A DNA stretch of 35,584 nucleotides from Novosphingobium organovorum. GTDB taxonomy: Bacteria > Pseudomonadota > Alphaproteobacteria > Sphingomonadales > Sphingomonadaceae. Shown here piece by piece: positions 26,646 to 35,100 of the stretch. The notes beneath the pieces are model-generated. The model was given only the letters and a program-made list of their open reading frames with translations. It was not told the DNA's origin and did no database searches. How positions within the stretch are numbered: position 1 is the stretch's first letter; each line of letters begins with the position of its first letter. The translations under genes and the position numbers were made by a program. Location: positions 1 through 35,584 of the forward strand of contig NZ_JALHLF010000032.1 of assembly GCF_022832435.1 (NCBI RefSeq), read 5' to 3'.

Positions 26646-27149
26646 ATGACCACCGAACTTGCCCGACTCAGCATGAGTCTTCCCGCTGATCTGTTTCGCC
26701 AGCTGGACGTCATGGTCGAGGAGAGGGGCCTTCCCTCACGGTCGCAGCTCATCGCCGAGCTGATTCGTCATGCGCTCGCCAAGCACGAGGCGCGCACCCG
26801 TCCCGACGAGATGCTCGCCGGAACGCTGACCATCGTCTACCGTGGCGATCGCGGCCGCGTGCGCCAGCAGCTGGCCGAACGCCAGCACGAGTTCCTCAAG
26901 GAAGTGATCTCTTCGCAGCACGTCTTCCTCGAGGATGACCAGTCGCTCGAAGTCCTGTTGGTGCAGGGGCCGGCGGTGCGGCTCGACGAGATGTGCGACG
27001 CGCTGCGCGGCATCCGGGGCGTGAGCCAGCTCGAACTGGTGACGACGACTGCGCTGCTCCCGCCGCTGCATGAGCAGGACGGTCTCGACGAGACGGCCGG
27101 TGTCGTCGCCGCGCACGGCGCTCCGGACGCCGAAGCGGTTCTTCCCTGA
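26646..27149 (+). CDS. NikR-like ribbon-helix-helix regulator with altered metal site (copy 1)
   Basis: A 167-aa regulator. Residues 5-47 form a ribbon-helix-helix DNA-binding domain (LARLSMSLPADLFRQLDVMV, then SRSQLIAELIRHAL). Residues 55-130 resemble the ACT-like ligand domain of NikR (GTLTIVYRGDRG, FLKEVISSQHVFLED, SLEVLLVQGP). Aligned by eye to E. coli NikR, nickel ligands His76 and His87 correspond to His81 and His92, but His89 is Phe94 and Cys95 is Ser100. A normal square-planar nickel site is therefore not expected. The frame is open from 26532, but the ATG at 26646 matches the N-terminus of copy 2. It heads the direction of the carboxylase cluster and has a TATTAC-type element upstream. 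The ligand sensed is unknown. Confidence 0.88.
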   Translation: MTTELARLSMSLPADLFRQLDVMVEERGLPSRSQLIAELIRHALAKHEARTRPDEMLAGTLTIVYRGDRGRVRQQLAERQHEFLKEVISSQHVFLEDDQSLEVLLVQGPAVRLDEMCDALRGIRGVSQLELVTTTALLPPLHEQDGLDETAGVVAAHGAPDAEAVLP

Positions 27150-27170
27150 CACGCACCTGACGGCCGCGCT

Positions 27171-27214
27171 GCGCCGGCCGGCGGAGGCGGCCGTTCGCCC
27201 CCGCCGGCCGGCGC
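27171..27214. terminator. GC-rich hairpin after NikR-like gene 1
   Basis: GCGCCGGCCGGCGG (27171-27184) and CCGCCGGCCGGCGC (27201-27214) form a perfect 14-bp stem, 22 nt past the stop codon of the regulator gene. There is no T-tract after it, so it is not a classical intrinsic terminator. It could pause or attenuate transcription, stabilise the regulator mRNA or act with Rho. Confidence 0.45.
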
Positions 27215-27288
27215 CCGCGCCCACTTCAGGGCAGGCCCCCGGCGTGTGGGGGAGTGTCTGTCCTGCGCGCGCGGGTTTGGCTTGCGGG

Positions 27289-27314
27289 TATTACACAATC
27301 TTCGTCACGTAATA
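27289..27314. promoter_or_regulatory. TATTAC-N14-GTAATA operator upstream of the ABC transporter operon
   Basis: TATTAC (27289-27294) and GTAATA (27309-27314) form a perfect inverted repeat with a 14-nt spacer. Shifted by one base it reads GTATTA-N16-TAATAA, the same spacing as the classical E. coli NikR operator GTATGA-N16-TCATAC. It lies 61 nt before the ATG of the substrate-binding protein gene, a suitable place for promoter control. Confidence 0.7.
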
Positions 27315-27375
27315 AATTTTGGATGGACAAGGCCGTCATTTCCCGCAATGCTGCGATGCGAAAGGGGACTGAGTC

Positions 27376-28458
27376 ATGATCCAATCCATTCGGAACGTCG
27401 CGAAGGCCGCCATGATCGCCGGAGCGCTTCTGACGGCCTCCTGCTCAGGCCCGTCGGACAAGCCGCAAGGCGAGCAGAAGGTCTTCAACATCGGCTGGTC
27501 GATCTACGCCGGCTGGATGCCCTGGCCCTATGCGCAGCAGGCCGGCATCGTGAAGAAGTGGGCCGACAAGTACGGCATCACGATCAACATCGTGCAGGTC
27601 AACGACTACGTCGAATCGGTCAACCAGTACACCGCCGGCAAGCTCGATGGGGTGACCGTCGCCAACATGGACGCGCTGACCATCCCGGCCGCGGGCGGCA
27701 AGGACACCAGCGCGATCATCGTGGGCGACTATTCGAACGGCAACGACGGCGTGCTGATGAAGGGCAGTGACAATCTGCGCGACATCAAGGGCAAGAGCGT
27801 CAACCTGGTCGAGCTTTCGGTCTCGCACTACCTGCTCGCCCGCGCGCTCGATTCGGTGGGCATGTCGCTGCGCGACGTGAAGACCGTGAACACCGCCGAT
27901 GCCGACATCGTGGGCGCTTTCGCCAGCCCCGACGTGCAGGCCGCAGTCGCCTGGAACCCGCAGCTGCTGATGATGAAGAAGCAGGCGGGCGCGCACGAAG
28001 TGTTCAGCTCGGCCGACATTCCCGGCGAGATCCTCGACCTCCTGGTGGTCGATACCAAGACGCTCAAGGCCAACCCCAAGCTGGGCAAGGCGCTGGCAGG
28101 CATCTGGTACGACACTGTCAAGCTGATGAAGGAGCAGAACGCAGAAGGGGAGGCCGCGCGCGCCGCGATGGCCAAGCTTGCGGGTGCTTCGACCCAGCAG
28201 TTCGACGACCAGCTCAAGACCACCTACCTCTACGCCGATCCCAAGGAAGCGGTTGCCGCGACCGACGATCCCGCGCTTATCAAGACGATGACCCGGGTGC
28301 GCGACTTCAGCTTCTCCAAGGGGCTGTTCAACGGCGCGACCTCGGCCGATGCGGTGGGCATGTCCTTCCCCGGCGGCAAGACGCTGGGCGATGCCCAGAA
28401 CGTGACGCTGCGCTTTGACGACAGCTTCATGAAGATGGCTGCCGACGGCAAGCTCTGA
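27376..28458 (+). CDS. ABC transporter substrate-binding lipoprotein, urea-carboxylase-associated (TauA/SsuA-like)
   Basis: Periplasmic solute-binding protein of 360 aa. The N-terminal signal ends in LLTASCSG, a lipobox-like site with Cys23 or thereabouts. The mature part resembles NMT1/TauA/SsuA-type binding proteins (FNIGWSIYAGWMPWPYAQQAG, DGVTVANMDALTIPAA, IKGKSVNLVELSVSHYLLARAL, AFASPDVQAAVAWNP). Proteins of this exact context are annotated as putative urea or guanidine ABC transporter binding proteins beside urea-carboxylase genes. The transported compound is inferred from context only. The ATG at 27376 has GGGGAC weakly upstream. It is the first gene of the transporter operon, downstream of the operator at 27289-27314. 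Confidence 0.9.
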   Translation: MIQSIRNVAKAAMIAGALLTASCSGPSDKPQGEQKVFNIGWSIYAGWMPWPYAQQAGIVKKWADKYGITINIVQVNDYVESVNQYTAGKLDGVTVANMDALTIPAAGGKDTSAIIVGDYSNGNDGVLMKGSDNLRDIKGKSVNLVELSVSHYLLARALDSVGMSLRDVKTVNTADADIVGAFASPDVQAAVAWNPQLLMMKKQAGAHEVFSSADIPGEILDLLVVDTKTLKANPKLGKALAGIWYDTVKLMKEQNAEGEAARAAMAKLAGASTQQFDDQLKTTYLYADPKEAVAATDDPALIKTMTRVRDFSFSKGLFNGATSADAVGMSFPGGKTLGDAQNVTLRFDDSFMKMAADGKL

Positions 28459-28468
28459 ACGGGTGCAC

Positions 28469-28489
28469 GGCGGCCCCGCCGGGGTCGCC
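28469..28489 (+). other. Short stable hairpin between binding-protein and permease genes
   Basis: GGCGGCCCC-gcc-GGGGTCGCC forms a 9-bp stem (one G-U pair) with a 3-nt loop, 11 nt after the binding-protein stop. No T-tract follows. Such hairpins often stabilise the upstream message and lower downstream expression in ABC importer operons, which would give more binding protein than permease. Confidence 0.45.
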
Positions 28490-28555
28490 GGTCCGACCGA
28501 ATACCGCTGACCGGGCCATCCGCCCGATCGCGCCAAGCAAGGGTGTGGCCCGTCT

Positions 28556-29371
28556 ATGCGTTGGGTGAATCGCCAGGTCGGCCGCAGTGGCCGCCTGTTC
28601 CTGGGATCGGCTCCGATCCTGCTGCTGGTCTTCGTCTATCTGATCTTGGCGGTCCAGCGCCACGAGGCCAATCCGGCGGACAAGATCCTGCCGCTGCCCT
28701 CGGCCATGGTCCATTCGATGGCCGCGCTCATCCTCGAGCCGGACAAGCTGAGCGGGCAGCTGGTGTTCTGGGCCGACACCCTCGCCAGCCTCCAGCGGCT
28801 GGGGCTGGGGCTGGGCATCGCGACGCTGATGGCGCTCGCGGTCGGGCTCGTCATCGGCATCCTGCCGCCGGTGCGCGCCACGCTCGGGCCGCTGGTTACC
28901 GGTATCGCGGTGATCCCGCCGATCGCGTTGCTGCCGATCCTGTTCATCGCGCTGGGGCTGGGCGAAACCGCCAAGGTCGCGCTGATCGTCATCGGCATCG
29001 CGCCGGTCATGATCCGCGACGTGGCTGGCCATGTTAACGCGCTCCCGCGCGAACTCATCATCAAGGCCCAGACGCTGGGGGCGAGCAGCTGGCAGGTGAT
29101 CCTGCGCGTCGCGCTGCCCCAGGCGATGCCGCGGCTGATCCAGGCGATCCGCCTGGCGCTCGGCCCGGCCTGGGTGTTCCTGATCTCGGCCGAGGCGATC
29201 GCTTCGGACCAGGGCCTGGGCTACCGCATCTTCCTTGTCCGTCGCTATCTCTCGATGGACGTCATCCTGCCCTATGTGGCGTGGATCGCGCTGCTGGCGA
29301 TCGCGATGGATTTCGCGCTCGTCTTCCTCAGCCGCCGCGCGTTCCCCTGGGCTCACGGAGAAGGCCATTGA
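28556..29371 (+). CDS. ABC transporter permease (SsuC/TauC type)
   Basis: Inner-membrane permease of 271 aa for the adjacent importer. Hydrophobic segments lie at about 15-33 (FLGSAPILLLVFVYLILAV), 80-105, 110-135, 140-150, 185-205 and 240-262. The cytoplasmic EAA loop that contacts the ATPase is visible as KAQTLGASSWQVILRVALPQA. It is of the binding-protein-dependent nitrate/sulfonate/taurine permease type. The ATG at 28556 has AAGGGTG upstream. The stop overlaps the ATPase TTG start as TTGA, so the two are translationally coupled. Confidence 0.92.
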   Translation: MRWVNRQVGRSGRLFLGSAPILLLVFVYLILAVQRHEANPADKILPLPSAMVHSMAALILEPDKLSGQLVFWADTLASLQRLGLGLGIATLMALAVGLVIGILPPVRATLGPLVTGIAVIPPIALLPILFIALGLGETAKVALIVIGIAPVMIRDVAGHVNALPRELIIKAQTLGASSWQVILRVALPQAMPRLIQAIRLALGPAWVFLISAEAIASDQGLGYRIFLVRRYLSMDVILPYVAWIALLAIAMDFALVFLSRRAFPWAHGEGH

Positions 29372-30150
29372 GCGCGCTCCTCAGTCTGCGCAACCTGTGG
29401 GTCGAGTATGGTGACAAGATCATCATCGAGAACCTCAGCCTCGATATCGAGGAAGGCGCCTTCGTCTCGGTGGTCGGCCCTTCTGGGGCAGGCAAGAGCA
29501 GTTTCCTGCGCCTGATCCTGGGGCAGGAGGCGCCCGCGCGCGGCGAGATCCGGCTCGACGACACGCCGCTGGTGCCCGAATGCGGACCCGATCGCGGCGT
29601 GGTGTTCCAGCGCTATTCGGTCTTCCCGCACCTCTCGGCGCTACGCAACGTGATGTTCGGCGCGGAGTGCGAGGAGGCCCCGTTCTCGGCCCGCCTGTTC
29701 GGCGCGGCGCGGCGCAAGGCGCGCGACGACGCGGCCGAGATGCTCCACGCGGTCGGCCTCGGCGCGAGCATGGACAGTTACCCCGCGCAGATGTCGGGCG
29801 GCATGCAGCAGCGCCTGGCGATCGCGCAAGCGCTCATCAAGCGCCCGCGCATCCTGCTGCTCGATGAACCTTTCGGCGCACTCGATCCGGGTATCCGCGC
29901 GGACATGCACGAGCTCATCACCCGGCTGTGGCGCGACTATTCGCTGACCATCATCATGGTGACGCACGACATCCGCGAGGCGTTCACGCTGGGCACGCGC
30001 GTTCTTGCGCTCGACAAGCGCCGCCACGACCCGCACGCGCCGCACCGTTACGGCGCCACGGTGGTTTACGACATCCCGCTCGACAAGGAGCGCAGCAAGG
30101 TCGTCTATCACAGCGAACGTATTACTATTGACGAAGTTAGTAATAACTGA
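29368..30150 (+). CDS. ABC transporter ATP-binding protein (SsuB/TauB type)
   Basis: Cytoplasmic ATPase subunit of the importer, 260 aa. Walker A is GPSGAGKSS, the Q-loop is QRYSVFPHLS, the ABC signature is MSGGMQQRLAIAQAL, Walker B is ILLLDEPFGALDP and the switch histidine is in TIIMVTHDI. The frame is open upstream within the permease gene. The TTG at 29368 has GGAGAAGG just before it and overlaps the permease stop, so I chose it. The gene's last 31 nt contain an operator-like inverted repeat (30120-30145) that controls the next gene. The C-terminal residues ERITIDEVSNN are therefore encoded by regulatory DNA. Confidence 0.93.
   Translation: MSALLSLRNLWVEYGDKIIIENLSLDIEEGAFVSVVGPSGAGKSSFLRLILGQEAPARGEIRLDDTPLVPECGPDRGVVFQRYSVFPHLSALRNVMFGAECEEAPFSARLFGAARRKARDDAAEMLHAVGLGASMDSYPAQMSGGMQQRLAIAQALIKRPRILLLDEPFGALDPGIRADMHELITRLWRDYSLTIIMVTHDIREAFTLGTRVLALDKRRHDPHAPHRYGATVVYDIPLDKERSKVVYHSERITIDEVSNN
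30120..30145. promoter_or_regulatory. TATTAC-N14-GTAATA operator inside the ATPase gene end, before NikR-like gene 2
   Basis: TATTAC (30120-30125) and GTAATA (30140-30145) form a perfect inverted repeat with a 14-nt spacer. The spacer contains TTGACG, a possible -35 element. It ends 17 nt before the ATG of the second NikR-like gene and overlaps the coding end of the ATPase gene. An internal promoter or roadblock-type control of the downstream genes is likely. Confidence 0.65.
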
Positions 30151-30162
30151 GAGAGGATTCGC

Positions 30163-30645
30163 ATGAGTTCCGAATCCTCCTCGCTCGCTCGGCTGAGCAT
30201 GAGCCTTCCGGCCGAACTGTTCCGGCAGCTCGACGTGATGGTGGCCGAGCGGGGGCTTCCCTCGCGCTCGCAGCTGATCGCGGAACTCATCCGCCAGGCG
30301 CTGGCCGAGCACGAATCGCTGTTCCACCCCGACGAGATGCTCGCCGGTACGATCACCATGGTTTACCGCGGCGAGCGCGGGCGCATGCGCCACCAGCTCT
30401 TCCGCACGCAATCGGGCTTCCTCAAGGAAGTCATTTCCTCGCAGCATATCTTTCTCGAGAACGACAAGTCGCTGGAAGTCCTGCTGGTGCAGGGGCCTTA
30501 CGCCCGCCTCAAGGAGCTGTGCGATGCCATTCGCCGGCTGCGCGGGCTCCAGCAGGTCGAACTCGTCACCACGACCTCCCTCCTGCCGCAACTGCACAAC
30601 CAGTCGGGCGGCCGGACATCTTCTTCGACAGGAGCGAACGCATGA
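30163..30645 (+). CDS. NikR-like ribbon-helix-helix regulator with altered metal site (copy 2)
   Basis: A 160-aa paralog of the regulator at 26646-27149, with near-identical DNA-binding residues (LARLSMSLPAELFRQLDVMV, SRSQLIAELIRQAL) and the same ACT-like core (MVYRGERGRMR, FLKEVISSQHIFLE, SLEVLLVQGP). The positions aligned to NikR nickel ligands are Ser84, His95, Phe97 and Ser103, so only one of four is kept. It may bind an organic ligand or another metal, or act as a heterodimer partner of copy 1. The ATG at 30163 has GAGAGGA upstream. Its stop overlaps the next gene as ATGA, so it is translationally coupled to the DUF1989 genes. It sits inside the operon, between importer and catabolic genes. 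Confidence 0.88.
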   Translation: MSSESSSLARLSMSLPAELFRQLDVMVAERGLPSRSQLIAELIRQALAEHESLFHPDEMLAGTITMVYRGERGRMRHQLFRTQSGFLKEVISSQHIFLENDKSLEVLLVQGPYARLKELCDAIRRLRGLQQVELVTTTSLLPQLHNQSGGRTSSSTGANA

Positions 30646-31460
30646 CACAGACCCTGGAAAACCCCCTCGCGGCGCGTGACCACGCGCGCAGCATGGACGG
30701 CACCGTGGTGGAGAGCATGCCGATCCTGCCGCCGGTTGCCGACGATCTGCCCGCAGGGGTCGATCCCGCCGATCTGGTGTGGGAGGAAACCATTGCCGCA
30801 GGTGGCGGCTCGAGCCGCCGCCTGGCGCGCGGTTCGCGCCTGCGCCTGATCGATCTCAAGGGCGATGCCTGCGCCTCGCTGCTGGTGTTCAACGCCGAGC
30901 AGCCGGCCGAGCGGCTCAACGTTGCTGACACCGTCAAGGTCCAGTGGAACGCCTATCTGGGCAAAGGCCAGCTGCTGCTTTCCGACATGGGCCGCGTGAT
31001 GATGTCCTTCGAGGAAGACAGCGCGGGCACGCACGACTGTTTTTGCGGCACCAGCAACGCGGACGGCGCCAAGGCCAAGTACGGCGCGATGGACGGCTAT
31101 GTCCTCAACGGGCGCGACCGCTTCGTGAACGGGGTTGCCAAGCACGGCCTTGGCCGGCGCGACGTGCACCCGTGCATCAACCTGTTCAAGGGCGCCAGAA
31201 TTGAGAAGGACGGCACCATCACGCCTGATGTCGGCCCGTTCGAGGCCGGACGCGAGGTGATCCTGCGCGCCGAGATGGACGTGATCGTGGTCATCGCCAA
31301 CTGCCCCCACGTGATGGACCCGCGCGAGGAATGGAGCGTCACTCCGCTGCGCGCGAGCGCCTGGCGCGGACCCGTCACGAGCGAGGACGACGCCTTGCGC
31401 AACGCGAGCCCCGAAGGGCGCCGCGCCTTCCTCAACACCGAAGACTACTACCGTCGTTGA
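30642..31460 (+). CDS. DUF1989 protein, urea amidolyase-associated protein 1 / carboxyguanidine deiminase subunit B type
   Basis: A 272-aa protein of the DUF1989 (urea carboxylase-associated) family. Beside guanidine carboxylases, such pairs form carboxyguanidine deiminase (CgdAB), which converts carboxyguanidine to allophanate and ammonia. Seen features: GSRLRLIDLKGDACASLLVFNA, then SDMGRVMMSF, a Cys/His-rich HDCFCGTSN, HPCINLFKG, and AEMDVIVVIANCPHVMDPRE near the end. The conserved Cys and His residues are likely metal ligands. The ATG at 30642 overlaps the regulator stop (ATGA); the longer frame upstream is its shadow. The name cgdB would apply only if the carboxylase acts on guanidine, which I cannot settle here. 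Confidence 0.9.
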   Translation: MTQTLENPLAARDHARSMDGTVVESMPILPPVADDLPAGVDPADLVWEETIAAGGGSSRRLARGSRLRLIDLKGDACASLLVFNAEQPAERLNVADTVKVQWNAYLGKGQLLLSDMGRVMMSFEEDSAGTHDCFCGTSNADGAKAKYGAMDGYVLNGRDRFVNGVAKHGLGRRDVHPCINLFKGARIEKDGTITPDVGPFEAGREVILRAEMDVIVVIANCPHVMDPREEWSVTPLRASAWRGPVTSEDDALRNASPEGRRAFLNTEDYYRR

Positions 31461-31474
31461 AAGGAGCCTTTGCA

Positions 31475-32110
31475 ATGACCGCAGATCCTTACCTGGCCGA
31501 TCTTACCGGCTCCGTGGTCCACGACGAGACCGTTCCCGCCCGCGCGCCCTGGCTGCACCACGTCAAGGCCGGGCAGAGCCTGCGCATCGTCGATCTTGAA
31601 GGCAACCAGGCCGTCGATTTCCTGATCTATGCCGAGGCCGACGACACCGAGCGCTACAGCGCGCAGGACACCGTTTCGGCGCAGGGCAACCTGTTCCTGC
31701 GCGAAGGCACGCGCCTGCTCTCGAACGAGGGGCGCGCGATGATGACCATCACGGGAACCTCGGTCGCCTACCACGACACCATCGGCGGGGCGTGCTCGTG
31801 CGAGTCCAACACGCTGCGCTATGGCCACCACACCAAGGCCCAGCACGCCTGCGTCGAGAACTTCCTGCACGCCAACCTGCTCGAAGGGCGTTCCAAGCGC
31901 GACATCGTCTCGAACATCAATTTCTTCATGAACGTTCCGGTCGAGGATGACGGCGCGCTGGGAATTGTCGATGGCATTTCCGCGCCCGGCCTCACGGTCG
32001 ATCTGCGCGCCGAGATGGACGTGATCCTCGTCGTCTCCAACTGCCCGCAGATCAACAACCCGTGCAACGGCTTCAACCCCACGCCCGTGCGGATGATTGT
32101 GACGCAATGA
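31475..32110 (+). CDS. DUF1989 protein, urea amidolyase-associated protein 2 / carboxyguanidine deiminase subunit A type
   Basis: A 211-aa DUF1989 protein, the shorter partner of the preceding gene. Motifs run parallel to it: GQSLRIVDLEGNQAVDFLIY, TRLLSNEGRAMMTI, the Cys-rich GGACSCESN, QHACVENFL, and AEMDVILVVSNCPQINNPCN. Two related subunits in tandem fit the heteromeric CgdAB arrangement. The ATG at 31475 has AAAGGAG eight nt upstream, 14 nt after the previous stop. Its own stop overlaps the carboxylase ATG (ATGA), indicating coupled translation with the enzyme that would supply its substrate. Alternative: an accessory factor of urea degradation, as older annotations have it. Confidence 0.9.
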   Translation: MTADPYLADLTGSVVHDETVPARAPWLHHVKAGQSLRIVDLEGNQAVDFLIYAEADDTERYSAQDTVSAQGNLFLREGTRLLSNEGRAMMTITGTSVAYHDTIGGACSCESNTLRYGHHTKAQHACVENFLHANLLEGRSKRDIVSNINFFMNVPVEDDGALGIVDGISAPGLTVDLRAEMDVILVVSNCPQINNPCNGFNPTPVRMIVTQ

Positions 32111-35100
32111 CCTTCGACACCGTTCTGATCGCGAACAGGGGCGCGATCGCAACTCGGATCATCCGCACCTTGCGGACCATGGGGCTGCGTTCGGTCGCGG
32201 TCTATTCGAAGGCCGACGAAGGCTCGCTCCATGTGTCGCTGGCGGATGAAGCGGTGTGCATCGGCGAGGCGCGGCCGGCCGAGAGCTACCTCAACATCGC
32301 GGCGATCATCGAGGCTGCGAAGAAGACCGGCGCCGGGGCGATCCATCCCGGCTACGGCTTCCTGTCCGAAAACCTCGACTTCGCGCAGGCCTGCGCCGAT
32401 GCGGGGATCGTGTTCGTCGGGCCCACGCCCGACAATATCGCGACCTTCGGCCTCAAGCACTCGGCCCGCGCGCTGGCCGCGGCCCACGACGTTCCGCTCG
32501 CACCGGGCACCGACCTTTTGACCGACGAGGAGGAAGCCGTCAGCGCCGCCGCGTCGATCGGTTATCCGGTCATGCTCAAGGCGACCGCGGGCGGCGGCGG
32601 TATCGGCATGCGCGTGTGCGAAAACGAGGCCGACGTGCGCGATGGCTTCGCCGCGGTCAAGCGCCAGGGCCAGGCCAGCTTCGGCGATGCGGGCGTGTTC
32701 CTCGAAAGCTTCATCCGCCGCGCGCGCCACATCGAGGTGCAGCTGTTCGGCGATGGCGAGGGCAAAGTCGTGGCGCTTGGCGAACGCGACTGCTCGCTCC
32801 AGCGCCGCAACCAGAAGGTGGTCGAGGAATCGCCCGCGCCCTGCCTGCCTGAGGCGGTGCGCCGCGCACTGATCGCCTCGGCCATCCGGCTGGGCGAGGC
32901 GGCCAACTACCGTTCGGCGGGCACCGTGGAGTTCCTCTACGACGCCGACAAGGAGCAGTTCTTCTTCCTCGAGATGAACACCCGTCTCCAGGTCGAGCAC
33001 GGCGTCACCGAAGAGGTATTCGGGGTCGATCTGGTCGAATGGATGGTGCGCGGGGCCGGGGGCGACTACGCTTTCCTCGATACCCCGATCGGCGCGCGCA
33101 AGGGCCATGCGGTGCAGCTGCGCGTCTACGCCGAGGACCCTTCGCTCGACTATCGCCCGACCACCGGCACGCTGACCAACGTCGAATTTCCCGAGGACAT
33201 CCGGGTCGAGACCTGGGTTGCGGGCGGCAGCGAGATTTCGGCCTGGTACGATCCCATGCTGGCCAAGCTCATCGTCCACGCGCCCACCCGCGCCGAAGCG
33301 GTGGCGGCGGTGCAGATGGTGGCGGACACAGCGCGCATCGACGGGATAGAGACCAACTTGCGCTGGCTGCGCAAGGTCACCCGCTGCGACGAATTCACCA
33401 GCGGCGCGGTGTCGACCCGCGTGCTCGACACCATTGCCTTCCAGCCCGACGGTTTCCGTGTCGTCAGCGGCGGTACGGCAACCACCGTGCAGGACTGGCC
33501 GGGCCGCCAGAAGTACTGGGCGGTGGGCGTTCCGCCTTCGGGGCCGATGGACGACCAGTCGTTCCGTCTGGGCAACCGCCTGCTCGGCAACCCGGAAGGG
33601 ACCGAAGGGCTCGAAGTGACGGTCACCGGTCCGACGCTGGCCTTCACTGCGCCGGCCCGGATCTGCCTGATGGGCGCTGATTTTGGCGCGCGGCTTGACG
33701 ATACGCCGCTCGAACGTGGGATCGTGGTCGAGGTCGCGGCGGGCCAGACGCTGGCGATGGGCCGGGCGACCGGCGGCGGCATGCGCGGCTACATCCTGTT
33801 CGCCGGCGGGCTCGACGTCGCGCCTTATCTCGGCAGCCGTTCGACCTTCGAGCTGGGCCAGTTCGGCGGTCCCGCCGCGCGGCGCCTGCTTGCGGGCGAC
33901 ACGCTGCACTTCGCGCACCGCGATACCGGTGCGGCGCTGGCCCCGGTCGGCGTCCCGGCGGTCTCGAACGAGTGGACGCTGCGCGTGCTTTACGGCCCGC
34001 ACGGCGCGCCCGACTTCTTTACCGATGCGGACATCGCCACCGTGGTCGGCGCGGAATGGCAGGTCCACTACAACTCGAACCGCACCGGCGTGCGTCTGGT
34101 CGGGCCCAAGCCCGAATGGGCGCGCACCGATGGCGGCGAGGCGGGGCTTCACCCCTCGAACATCCACGATAACCCCTACGCCATCGGTGCGGTCGACTTC
34201 ACCGGCGACATGCCGATCATCCTGGGGCCGGACGGTCCCTCGCTCGGCGGGTTCGTGTGCCCCTTCGTGGTGATCGCGGCGGACCTGTGGAAGGTCGGCC
34301 AGCTCACCGCAGGCGACAAGGTGCGCTTTGCGCCGGTGACGATGGACGTCGCCGCCGCTGCCGATGCGGCGCAGCGCGCCTTCATCGGCGCGGGCAAGGC
34401 GCTGGCCGAAACCCCGGTCAGCGAAATCGCGGCGCTCAGCCCGATCCTGGCCGAACTGCCCGAAGGGCCGGGCCGTCCGCGCACGGTCTATCGCCAGCAG
34501 GGCGATCGCAACATCCTTATCGAGTACGGCGCGATCGTGCTCGATATCGAGCTGCGCATCCGCGTCCACGCGCTGATGGCCGAGCTTGAGCGCATGGCGC
34601 TGCCCGGCGTGATCGACATCGTGCCCGGCATCCGTTCGCTTCAGTTCCACTTCGACGGGCAGGTGCTGGGCCAGCAGGAGGCGCTGGCCGCGCTGATCGC
34701 GGCCGAGGAGCGGCTGGGCGACCTGGAGGACTTCACCGTCCCCTCGCGCATCGTCCACCTGCCGATCAGCTGGCGCGATCCGGCGACGATCGAGACCATC
34801 CAGAAGTACATGAGCCTGGTGCGCGACGATGCGCCCTGGTGCCCGGACAACATCGAGTTCATCCGCCGCATTAACGGCCTTCCCGATGCCGACGCGGTCG
34901 AGAACCTGGTGTTCGATGCCAACTACATCGTGCTGGGCCTGGGCGACGTCTATCTTGGCGCCCCGGTGGCGACCCCGATGGACCCGCGCCATCGCCTCGT
35001 CACCACCAAGTACAACCCGGCCCGCACCTGGACTCCGCCCAACGTGGTGGGCATTGGCGGCGCGTACATGTGCATCTACGGCATGGAAGGGCCGGGCGGC

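Noticed and set aside
26138..27375. Possible guanidine-I (ykkC) or other riboswitch upstream of the carboxylase cluster
   Set aside because: I could not recognise the conserved riboswitch core by eye. The hairpins present are simple, so a covariance search is needed before any claim.
27246..27770. Plus-strand open frame overlapping the start of the binding-protein gene
   Set aside because: Out-of-frame shadow of the lipoprotein gene with Arg/Gly/His-rich translation.
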